A stretch of DNA of 64,000 nt from Stenotrophomonas rhizophila (lineage in GTDB: Bacteria > Pseudomonadota > Gammaproteobacteria > Xanthomonadales > Xanthomonadaceae). The notes below the pieces were generated by a model that was not told the origin of the DNA, made no database searches, and saw nothing but the letters and a program-made list of their open reading frames with translations. Below, piece by piece: positions 50,668-57,276 of the stretch; the stretch's first letter is position 1; the number at the start of each line of letters is the position of its first letter. Location: contig NZ_VDQT01000006.1 in assembly GCF_007667275.1 (NCBI RefSeq), positions 62,001-126,000 on the forward strand. Reading direction: 5' to 3'. A program made the position numbers and the translations under genes.

Positions 50668-51488
50668 ACGAGGCCGAGCTGTTCGACCTGGAGCTGCGCC
50701 TGCTGCTGGAGGCGGTGTACCAGCGCTACCACTACGATTTCCGCGACTACGCGCTGGCCTCGCTGCGGCGGCGCATGCGCCATGCGATGGCGCGGTTCGA
50801 GTGCGACAGCATGGGCGCGCTGCAGCACCGGCTGCTGCACGAGCCGGAAACCTTCGCGCTGGCCATGCAGTACTTCACCGTGCAGGTGTCGGAGATGTTC
50901 CGCGACCCGGCGTACTTCCGCATGCTGCGCGAACACGCCATCCCGGTGCTGCGGACGTACCCGTCGATCAAGCTGTGGATCGCCGGCTGCAGCACCGGCG
51001 AAGAGGTGTGGTCGCTGGCGATCCTGCTGCACGAGGAAGGCCTGCTCGACCGCGCCATCATCTATGCCACCGACATCAACCCCGAAGCGCTGCAAGCGGC
51101 TGAAGCGGGCGCCTTCCCGATCGAGCGCCTGGCCCAGTTCAGCCGCAACTACCTGGCGGCTGGCGGGAGTGGTTCGTTGTCGGACTACTACAGCAGCGGC
51201 TACGGCAACGTGGTGTTCGACCGCAGGCTCAAGCGCAACATCGTGTTCGCCGACCACAGCCTGGCCACCGACACGGTGTTCTCCGAGGTCCACCTGGTGT
51301 CGTGCCGCAACGTGCTGATCTATTTCCAGCGCGCCCTGCAGGATCGCGCCATCGGCCTTTTCCACGAGGCGCTGGTGCACCGCGGCTTCCTCGGCCTGGG
51401 CAGCAAGGAGTCGCTGCAGTTCGGCGCCCATGCCGATGCATTCGAAGCCTGCGCGCGCGAACAGCGCCTGTACCGGAAGCTGGCCTGA
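50664..51488 (+). CDS. CheR-family methyltransferase
   Basis: 274 residues from the ATG at 50664, overlapping the hybrid-kinase stop. N-terminal helical CheR domain (YQRYHYDFRDYALASLRRRM) and S-adenosylmethionine site (LWIAGCSTGEEVWSLAILL), with the family motif VSCRNVLIYFQR near the C-terminus. CheR methylates glutamates of chemoreceptors, but no chemoreceptor, CheA or CheW gene is present. The target is therefore probably the neighbouring kinase with its long coiled coil, or an unlinked receptor. Confidence 0.88.
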   Translation: MNEAELFDLELRLLLEAVYQRYHYDFRDYALASLRRRMRHAMARFECDSMGALQHRLLHEPETFALAMQYFTVQVSEMFRDPAYFRMLREHAIPVLRTYPSIKLWIAGCSTGEEVWSLAILLHEEGLLDRAIIYATDINPEALQAAEAGAFPIERLAQFSRNYLAAGGSGSLSDYYSSGYGNVVFDRRLKRNIVFADHSLATDTVFSEVHLVSCRNVLIYFQRALQDRAIGLFHEALVHRGFLGLGSKESLQFGAHADAFEACAREQRLYRKLA

Positions 51489-52072
51489 TGAACGCAGCGT
51501 CCGCACATCCCGGAATCGAACTGATCGTGGTGGGCGCTTCCGCCGGCGGCGTGAGCGCGCTGCAGCAGCTGCTGGCCGCGTTGCCGGCTGGGTTGCCGAT
51601 GCCGGTGCTGGTAGTCCTGCACCTGCCGCGCGACCGCCCCAGCGGCATCGCCAGCCTGCTCGACGGCGGCTGCGCGCTGCCGGTGCGCGAGGCCGAGGAC
51701 AAGCAGCCGCTGGAGCCGGGCACGGTCACCTTCGCGCCGCCGGACTACCATCTGCTGGTCGAAGGTCGTGACAGCGTGGCGTTGTCGATCGACCCGCCAG
51801 TGCTGTTCTCGCGGCCGGCGATCGACCCGCTGTTCGAAAGCGCGGCCGAGGTGTTCGGCAGCGGCGTGCTGGCGATCCTGCTCACCGGCGCCAGCAACGA
51901 TGGCAGCGCCGGCGTGGCGCGGGTGCGCGAGGCCGGTGGCCAGGCCTGGATCCAGAGCCCGGACGATGCCTTCTCCCCGATCATGCCGGCAGCGGCGCTG
52001 GCCCACGCCGGCGCCGATGCGGTATTGACCCTTGTTTCCCTTTGTTCGCGTATGAAAGGCCTTGCACGATGA
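51488..52072 (+). CDS. CheB-type methylesterase without receiver domain
   Basis: 194 residues from the ATG at 51488, sharing one base with the cheR stop (TGATG). It consists only of the CheB catalytic domain: Ser in GASAGGVSALQQ, His in VLHLPRDRPSG, Asp in TGASNDGSAGV. The N-terminal receiver that normally regulates CheB is absent, so control would have to come from the neighbouring kinase/receiver proteins. Overlaps the next gene by 4 bases. Confidence 0.9.
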   Translation: MNAASAHPGIELIVVGASAGGVSALQQLLAALPAGLPMPVLVVLHLPRDRPSGIASLLDGGCALPVREAEDKQPLEPGTVTFAPPDYHLLVEGRDSVALSIDPPVLFSRPAIDPLFESAAEVFGSGVLAILLTGASNDGSAGVARVREAGGQAWIQSPDDAFSPIMPAAALAHAGADAVLTLVSLCSRMKGLAR

Positions 52073-53184
52073 ACCTGATTGCGCCCACCACCTCGGCCTC
52101 CACCGAACGGGTGAACCTGCTGATCGTCGACGACGTGCCGCAGAACCTGGTGGCGATGGAAGCGCTGCTGCGCCGCGACGGGCTGGACATCCTGTGTGCG
52201 GCGTCGGGCGCTGAAGCGCTGGAACTGCTGCTCGAGCACGAGGTGGCGCTGGCGCTGCTGGACGTGCACATGCCGGAGATCGACGGCTTCTCGCTGGCCG
52301 AGCTGATGCGCGGTTCGCAGCGCAGCCGCGACGTGCCGATCATCTTCCTGACCGCCTCGCCGAACGACCCGGTGCGCGCGTTCAAGGGCTACGAAAGCGG
52401 TGCGGTGGATTTCCTGCACAAGCCGATCGAGCCGCAGGTGATCATGAGCAAGGTCAACGTGTTCATCGAGCTCTACCAGCAGAAGCAGCTGCTCAAGGCA
52501 CGCAACCAGGCGCTGGAGCACGCGCTCAAGCTCAACGAAACGATGATGGCGGTGCTCACCCACGACCTGCGGACGCCGCTGTCGGCGATCCTGTTGTGCA
52601 CGGACAAGCTGGCGCTGGACCTGCCTGCGGACCCGTCGGTGCAGCAGACCCTGGTGCACCTGGAAAACAGCGCCGTGCGCATGGCGCGGATGGTGGAGCA
52701 GCTGCTGGACTTCTCGCGCATCCGCAGCGGCGGGTTGCGCATCCAGCAGGTGGACTGCGACCTGGCCGAAGTGGCGGCAGCGGTGGTCAGCGAGATGGGG
52801 CGGGCGTACCCGCAGGCGCGCATCGAGCTGCAGGTGGAGGGCGAGACCTGCCTGCAGGGCGATCCGGACCGGCTGGCCCAGCTGCTCTCCAACCTGGTCG
52901 GCAACGCCGTCCTGCACGGTGGCAATGCGCCGGTGCAGGTGCTGGTGCGGGGGCTTCCCGGCGATTCCCTGCGGCTGCAGGTGCGCAATGCCGGGCAGAT
53001 TCCCGAGGCGCTGCTGCCGCGCCTGTTCGAACCGTTCAAGGCCAGTTTCCATGACAGCCGCGGGCTGGGCCTGGGGTTGTTCATCGCCCATGAGTTCGCC
53101 CGCGCGCACGGCGGCAACCTGGCCGCGCGCAACCTGGACGGGGAAGTGGTGTTCGAGACCGGGCTGTTGCGTCGCGGGGAGTGA
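52069..53184 (+). CDS. Response regulator fused to a histidine kinase
   Basis: 371 residues from the ATG at 52069. N-terminal receiver (NLLIVDDVPQNLVAM, Asp in LLDVHMPEIDG, Lys in FLHKPIEP), short coiled coil, HisKA with His in VLTHDLRTPLSAIL, and an ATPase domain (LVGNAVLHGG, GLGLGLFIAHEF). The G1 box reads VRNAGQIP, with Asn where Asp is usual, so activity may be reduced. Such proteins take phosphate from an upstream hybrid kinase. Last gene of the coupled operon. Confidence 0.88.
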   Translation: MNLIAPTTSASTERVNLLIVDDVPQNLVAMEALLRRDGLDILCAASGAEALELLLEHEVALALLDVHMPEIDGFSLAELMRGSQRSRDVPIIFLTASPNDPVRAFKGYESGAVDFLHKPIEPQVIMSKVNVFIELYQQKQLLKARNQALEHALKLNETMMAVLTHDLRTPLSAILLCTDKLALDLPADPSVQQTLVHLENSAVRMARMVEQLLDFSRIRSGGLRIQQVDCDLAEVAAAVVSEMGRAYPQARIELQVEGETCLQGDPDRLAQLLSNLVGNAVLHGGNAPVQVLVRGLPGDSLRLQVRNAGQIPEALLPRLFEPFKASFHDSRGLGLGLFIAHEFARAHGGNLAARNLDGEVVFETGLLRRGE

Positions 53185-53200
53185 ACGGCCGCGCCTGCGG

Positions 53201-53206
53201 TAAACT
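53201..53206 (+). promoter_or_regulatory. Candidate -10 element giving a leaderless mntR transcript
   Basis: TAAACT ends 6 bases before the mntR ATG, so a start 7 bases past the hexamer falls exactly on the A of ATG (53213). The intervening GGGGG is too close to the ATG to be a normal ribosome-binding site. Confidence 0.45.
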
Positions 53207-53212
53207 GGGGGC

Positions 53213-53671
53213 ATGTCGCCTCCCGCCCGCAAGACGCCCGCTCCACTGATCGATGCCCAGGTGCACGTCGAGGGCTTCGTGCAGGTGCGGGAGGCGCGAC
53301 GCTCGGAGATTGTCGAAGATTACGTGGAACTCATCGCCGACCTGATCGCGGACGGCCGCGAGGCCCGGCAGGTCGATATCGCTACCCGGCTGGGCGTTGC
53401 GCAGCCGACCGTGGCCAAGGCGCTCAAGCGCCTGGTGAAGGAGGGCTGGGCGATCCAGCGCCCGTACCGGGGCGTGTTCCTGACCCCGGCCGGCGAAGCG
53501 CTGGCGGTCCAGATGCGCGCCCGCCACCAGACCGTGGAGCGGTTTCTACTGGCCCTGGGCGTCGACCCGGATTCGGCGCGGCGCGACGCCGAAGGCATCG
53601 AGCATCACGTGAGCGAAGCCACCCTGGCCGCGTTCGAGGCCTTCCTGCGCAGGTCCGACGGCCATGGTTGA
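53213..53671 (+). CDS. mntR: Manganese-responsive regulator MntR (DtxR family)
   Basis: 152 residues. The N-terminal segment FVQVREARRSEIVEDYVELI is the MntR signature, followed by a winged helix (ARQVDIATRLGVAQPTVAKA, LKRLVKEGWAIQRPYRGVFL) and a metal-binding dimerisation domain (RHQTVERFLLALGV, EGIEHHVSEATL) with Glu and His ligands. It represses manganese uptake and can activate efflux when Mn is high. No mntH or mntP gene is in the window. The stop overlaps the tadA start by 8 bases. Confidence 0.88.
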   Translation: MSPPARKTPAPLIDAQVHVEGFVQVREARRSEIVEDYVELIADLIADGREARQVDIATRLGVAQPTVAKALKRLVKEGWAIQRPYRGVFLTPAGEALAVQMRARHQTVERFLLALGVDPDSARRDAEGIEHHVSEATLAAFEAFLRRSDGHG

Positions 53672-54188
53672 GCGCCTGCCCGCGCCGCCGCCGCTGGGCG
53701 TGCCGGTGCACGACCAGGACGAGTATTGGATGCGGCACGCGCTGCAGCTGGCCGAACGTGCCGAACGCGAATTCAACGAGATCCCCGTGGGCGCGGTGCT
53801 GGTCGCTGCCGATGGCGCCGTGCTGGGCGAGGGCTGGAACCTCAACATCGCCGACCACGACCCGAGCGCCCACGCCGAGATCGTGGCGATGCGGCGCGCG
53901 GGCAGGGCGCTCGGCAATCATCGCCTGCTCGGCAGCACCCTGTACGTGACCCTGGAGCCGTGCGCGATGTGCGCGATGGCAGTGGTGCATGCGCGGGTGG
54001 CGCGGTTGGTCTATGCGGCCAGCGACCCCAAGACCGGCGCCTGTGGCAGCGTGTTCGACCTGCTCGGCGATCCGCGCCACAACCACCGCGTGGACGTGCA
54101 TGGCGGCGTGCTGGCCATGGATGCGAGTACCCGCCTGACCAACTATTTCCGTGCCAAGCGCGGCAAGCCGCCGCTGCTGCTGCCGTAA
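53664..54188 (+). CDS. tadA: tRNA-specific adenosine deaminase
   Basis: Converts A34 to inosine in tRNA-Arg(ACG). 174 residues. Cytidine-deaminase-like zinc site: HAE in DPSAHAEIVAMR and PCxxC in TLEPCAMCAMAVVHARV. EIPVGAVLVAADG precedes and GACGSVFDLL follows, both typical of TadA. The N-terminal extension (MVERLPAPPPLGVPVH) is slightly long; an internal start at the Met of YWMRHALQLAERAE is possible. Starts within the mntR 3' end. Confidence 0.95.
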   Translation: MVERLPAPPPLGVPVHDQDEYWMRHALQLAERAEREFNEIPVGAVLVAADGAVLGEGWNLNIADHDPSAHAEIVAMRRAGRALGNHRLLGSTLYVTLEPCAMCAMAVVHARVARLVYAASDPKTGACGSVFDLLGDPRHNHRVDVHGGVLAMDASTRLTNYFRAKRGKPPLLLP

Positions 54189-54242
54189 CGCCGGCCGCCA
54201 CTACGCGATATCATGGCCTCCTCGTAGACAAGGCGTGGACAC

Positions 54243-54815
54243 ATGGCGGATATCGGCGCGGAAGGCGAACGACTGATCTGGATCGACCTGGAAATGACCG
54301 GTCTGGATACCGACAACGACGCGATCATCGAGATTGCCACCGTGGTCACCGACGCGCAGTTGAACGTGCTGGCTGAAGGCCCGGAGCTGGCCATCCACCA
54401 GCCGCTGGAGCGGCTGGAGGCGATGGACGAATGGAACCGCAACCAGCACCGCCGTTCGGGGTTGTGGCAGCGCGTGGTCGACAGCCAGGTCACCCTGGCC
54501 CAGGCCGAGGCGCAGACCGTGAACTTCCTGGCGCAGTGGATCAAGGCCGGCGCCTCGCCGATGTGCGGCAACTCGATCTGCCAGGACCGCCGCTTCCTGC
54601 ACCGCGAGATGCCGCGGCTGGAAAAGTATTTCCACTACCGCAACCTGGACGTGTCCACGGTCAAGGAACTGGCCCGGCGCTGGGCGCCGTCGGTGGCCGC
54701 GGGGGTGGGCAAGACCTCCAGCCACACCGCGCTGAGCGATGTGCACGACTCGATCGCCGAGCTGCGCCACTATCGGCAGTTCATGGGGGCGTTGTCGGGG
54801 CTTCCGGGGGCCTGA
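54243..54815 (+). CDS. orn: Oligoribonuclease
   Basis: 190 residues. Degrades 2-5-nt RNAs, including the pGpG from cyclic-di-GMP breakdown. DEDDh exonuclease motifs: WIDLEMTGLD (Exo I), SICQDRRFLHREMPRLEKYF (Exo II), and HTALSDVHDSIAELRHY (Exo III with catalytic His). The window also encodes an EAL phosphodiesterase whose product Orn would remove. Followed by a GTAG palindrome. Confidence 0.97.
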   Translation: MADIGAEGERLIWIDLEMTGLDTDNDAIIEIATVVTDAQLNVLAEGPELAIHQPLERLEAMDEWNRNQHRRSGLWQRVVDSQVTLAQAEAQTVNFLAQWIKAGASPMCGNSICQDRRFLHREMPRLEKYFHYRNLDVSTVKELARRWAPSVAAGVGKTSSHTALSDVHDSIAELRHYRQFMGALSGLPGA

Positions 54816-54845
54816 AGGTCCTCGCATGCGCACGACGTTCATGAG

Positions 54846-54869
54846 GGCCGGCCAACGGCCGGCGCTACC
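54846..54869 (-). repeat. GTAG palindrome, variant stem
   Basis: On the minus strand GTAG is followed by a CGCCGGCC/GGCCGG-type hairpin with a GTTG loop; same architecture as the common copies but a different stem sequence. It lies 30 bp past orn. Confidence 0.7.
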
Positions 54870-54895
54870 GGTAGGTCGCGGTGCGTTGGCGGGGG

Positions 54896-54901
54896 TATGA
54901 T
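54896..54901 (+). promoter_or_regulatory. Candidate -10 element giving a leaderless ecsC-like transcript
   Basis: TATGAT ends 6 bases before the ATG at 54908, placing the expected transcription start on the A of ATG. No Shine-Dalgarno sequence is present. Confidence 0.45.
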
Positions 54902-54907
54902 CGGCCG

Positions 54908-55777
54908 ATGAGCCATATCGTCCGTATCCTCCCGCCGCCGCTGGAAGCGAAGATCGCGCCCGCGTCGAAGGACTGGGCCGACCTCGAGCGTGCCGTTGCG
55001 CTGCTCGAATCGCCGACCCTGACCGCCAAGATGGCCAACCTGATCGGCTCGCCGCTGGAGTTCGCGGTCAGGAAGCTGCCGGGGGTGGTGTCGCGGCGCA
55101 TCCATGGCGCGGTCGAGGCGGCGCTGTTCAAATCGGCCCAGGCCGCGCTGTGGAGCATGGACAACACGCCCGGCAAGGCGGCTTCGACGCGCTGGCACAA
55201 GGCGGCCGCGGCGGCCACCGGTGCGCTTGGCGGCGCCTTCGGCTTCACCGCGCTGTTCCTGGAATTGCCGGTGTCCACCACCATCATGATGCGCTCGGTG
55301 GCCGACGTGGCGCGCAGCGAAGGCTTCGACCTGAGCGAAATGGGCACCCGCCACGCCTGCCTGGAAGTGTTCGCGCTGGGCGGCAATTCCGGCCAGGACG
55401 ATGCCAGCGAGACCGGCTACTACATCACCCGCGGCTTCACTGCCGAGGTCATGCGCCACCTGTCGGCCGAACTTGCCGGCGCGGCGGTGGGCGGCGGTGG
55501 CGTGATGATCGGGCTGACCCCCAAGGAAGCCGGCAAGTGGCTGGCCAAGATCGTGGAGAAGGTCGCCGCACGCTTCGGCGTCGTGGTCACCGAAAAGTTC
55601 GCCGCGCAGGCCGTGCCGGTGATCGGTGCGGTCGCCGGCGCGACCCTCAACACCATGTTCACCGACTACTACCAGGACATGGCGCGCGGTCATTTCATCG
55701 TGCGCCGGCTGGAAAAGCAGTACGGGTACGAAACGGTGCGTGCGGCGTACAACCAGCTCGCAGGCAGTCGCGCGTAG
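54908..55777 (+). CDS. EcsC family protein
   Basis: 289 residues from the ATG at 54908. Recognisable EcsC-family core: a Gly/Ala-rich hydrophobic pair of helices (AAAATGALGGAFGFTALFLE, then AVGGGGVMIGLTPKEAGKWL), LPVSTTIMMRSVADVARSEG, and the C-terminal FTDYYQDMARGHFIVRRLEK. The family is linked to ABC transporters in Bacillus by name only; the function here is unknown, probably membrane-associated. Its TAG stop (55775-55777) is part of a GTAG palindrome. Confidence 0.85.
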   Translation: MSHIVRILPPPLEAKIAPASKDWADLERAVALLESPTLTAKMANLIGSPLEFAVRKLPGVVSRRIHGAVEAALFKSAQAALWSMDNTPGKAASTRWHKAAAAATGALGGAFGFTALFLELPVSTTIMMRSVADVARSEGFDLSEMGTRHACLEVFALGGNSGQDDASETGYYITRGFTAEVMRHLSAELAGAAVGGGGVMIGLTPKEAGKWLAKIVEKVAARFGVVVTEKFAAQAVPVIGAVAGATLNTMFTDYYQDMARGHFIVRRLEKQYGYETVRAAYNQLAGSRA

Positions 55778-55796
55778 AGCCACGCCCTGCGTGGCT
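55774..55796 (+). repeat. GTAG palindrome (SMAG-type REP), forward copy of a pair
   Basis: GTAG, stem AGCCACGC/GCGTGGCT, loop CCT. GTAG supplies the ecsC-like stop codon. Faces an inverted copy 22 bp downstream. Confidence 0.9.
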
Positions 55797-55818
55797 GCAT
55801 TGGATCGCGAACTGCCTC

Positions 55819-55841
55819 AGCCACGCAGGGCGTGGCTCTAC
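55819..55841 (-). repeat. GTAG palindrome (SMAG-type REP), inverted copy of a pair
   Basis: Exact inverted copy of the element at 55774-55796. Together they make a head-out pair that could fold into a larger hairpin. Confidence 0.9.
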
Positions 55842-55972
55842 GTCGGTGGGGTGGGGGCGTCCCCGGCATCTGATCATTGCACCCACGGCACAACAGTTTT
55901 GCCGCCATGGCGCTTTTTGCCACGTCCGGCCGTCCCCCATCCTTGGCCCAGTCGTTTACAAGGATCTCCCCC

Positions 55973-57085
55973 ATGCTGTTCACCCCATACCGCCTGGGCG
56001 CGCTGACGCTGCCCAACCGCATCGTCATGCCGCCGATGACCCGCTCGCGCGCCGCCAGCGGCAACGTCGCCACCCCGATGATGGCGGCGTACTACGCCCA
56101 GCGCGCCTCGGCCGGGCTGATCGTCAGCGAAGGCACCCAGATCAGCCCGCAGGGGCAGGGGTACGCCTGGACACCGGGCATCCACGATGATGCCCAGGTC
56201 GCCGGCTGGCGCGGTGTCACCGACGCCGTGCACGCTGCAGGCGGCCGCATCTTCGCCCAGCTCTGGCACGTGGGCCGGGTCTCGCACGTTGCCCTGCAGC
56301 CCGACGGCGCCGCGCCGGTGTCGGCCTCGGCGCTGCAGGCCGACGGGGTCAAGGTGTTCGTCGACGTGGCCGGCACCGGGCCGCAGGCTGGGGTGGGCGA
56401 GATGGTCCAGCACTCCATGCCGCGGGCCCTGGCCATCGACGAGATCCCGCAGATCGTCCGCGACTACGCCCTGGCGGCGCGACGCGCCCTCGATGCCGGT
56501 TTCGACGGCGTGGAACTGCACGGGGCCAATGGCTACCTGATCAACCAGTTCATCGACTCCGGGTCCAACCAGCGCACCGACGCCTACGGCGGGTCTCTGC
56601 AGAACCGCCTGCGCTTCCTGCGCGAAGTCGCCGAAGCCGTTGCCGCCGAAGTAGGCGCCGACCGAGTAGGCGTGCGCCTGGCCCCGCTGACCACCCTGCA
56701 GGGCGCCGTGGACGACACCCCGCAGGCCACCTACCTTGCCGCCGCACACCTCCTCGACAGCATCGGCGTGGCCTACCTGCACATCGCCGAAGCCGACTGG
56801 GAAGACGCTCCGGTGATGCCGGTGGCGTTCAAGGAAGCGCTGCGCATGATCTATCGCGGCACCCTGATCTACGCCGGCAAGTACACCGTGGAGCGCGCCG
56901 AGGAAGCGCTGGCCAGGGGCTGGGCCGACCTGATCGGTTTCGGCCGCCCGTTCATCGCCAACCCGGACCTGCCGACCCGCCTGCAGCAGGGCCTGGCATT
57001 GAACGCCCCGGACAAGGCTACCTTCTTTGGCGGCGCCGAAGCCGGATTCACCGACTACCCAAGCGCCCAGGCAATCGAAGCGTAG
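55973..57085 (+). CDS. Old Yellow Enzyme-family alkene reductase
   Basis: 370 residues from the ATG at 55973 (MLFTPYRLGALTLPNRIVMP). FMN-dependent TIM barrel of the NemA/xenobiotic reductase group: MPPMTRSRA, QLWHVGRVSH, FDGVELHGANGYLINQF with the active-site His/Asn pair, YGGSLQNRLRFL, and the C-terminal DLIGFGRPFIANPDLP. Reduces activated alkenes and nitro compounds with NADPH. Its TAG stop is the GTAG of a palindrome, and its last 9 coding bases are duplicated 42 bp downstream. Confidence 0.94.
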   Translation: MLFTPYRLGALTLPNRIVMPPMTRSRAASGNVATPMMAAYYAQRASAGLIVSEGTQISPQGQGYAWTPGIHDDAQVAGWRGVTDAVHAAGGRIFAQLWHVGRVSHVALQPDGAAPVSASALQADGVKVFVDVAGTGPQAGVGEMVQHSMPRALAIDEIPQIVRDYALAARRALDAGFDGVELHGANGYLINQFIDSGSNQRTDAYGGSLQNRLRFLREVAEAVAAEVGADRVGVRLAPLTTLQGAVDDTPQATYLAAAHLLDSIGVAYLHIAEADWEDAPVMPVAFKEALRMIYRGTLIYAGKYTVERAEEALARGWADLIGFGRPFIANPDLPTRLQQGLALNAPDKATFFGGAEAGFTDYPSAQAIEA

Positions 57086-57104
57086 AGCCACGCCCTGCGT
57101 GGCT
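57082..57104 (+). repeat. GTAG palindrome supplying the alkene reductase stop
   Basis: Common SMAG-type copy (stem AGCCACGC/GCGTGGCT). TAG at 57083-57085 is the gene's stop codon. Confidence 0.9.
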
Positions 57105-57123
57105 TCGCGGAGTAGATCGAAGC

Positions 57124-57146
57124 GTAGAGCCACGCCCTGCGTGGCT
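57124..57146 (+). repeat. GTAG palindrome, second tandem copy
   Basis: Same sequence as the copy at 57082-57104, 42 bp downstream, and preceded by the same ATCGAAGC that ends the alkene reductase gene: a tandem duplication that captured the gene's 3' end. Confidence 0.9.
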
Positions 57147-57194
57147 TTGCGGTGTGCCCGAACGGAGACGCTTCGCGGTGCCGGAACGAAGAGC

Positions 57195-57217
57195 AGCCAC
57201 GCAGGGCGTGGCTCTAC
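57195..57217 (-). repeat. GTAG palindrome, inverted third copy
   Basis: Inverted copy of the same element, completing a three-element cluster between the alkene reductase and ppsA. Confidence 0.9.
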
Positions 57218-57243
57218 GTGCAGGTAACCGGGGTGTCCGACAC

Positions 57244-57272
57244 AAAAAAACCCCGCCGAAGCGGGGTTTTTC
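57244..57272. terminator. Bidirectional intrinsic terminator
   Basis: CCCCGC-CGAA-GCGGGG flanked by seven A residues on one side and five T residues on the other, so both the alkene reductase and ppsA transcripts end here. Confidence 0.88.
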
Positions 57273-57276
57273 GTTA

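Noticed and set aside
47572..53184. A chemotaxis gene cluster
   Set aside because: CheR and CheB are present, but CheA, CheW, CheY-linked receptors and flagellar genes are not.
57082..57217. Repeated palindromes that could look like a CRISPR array
   Set aside because: Only three copies, in both orientations, irregular spacing, no spacers of constant length and no cas genes. They match REP/SMAG architecture.
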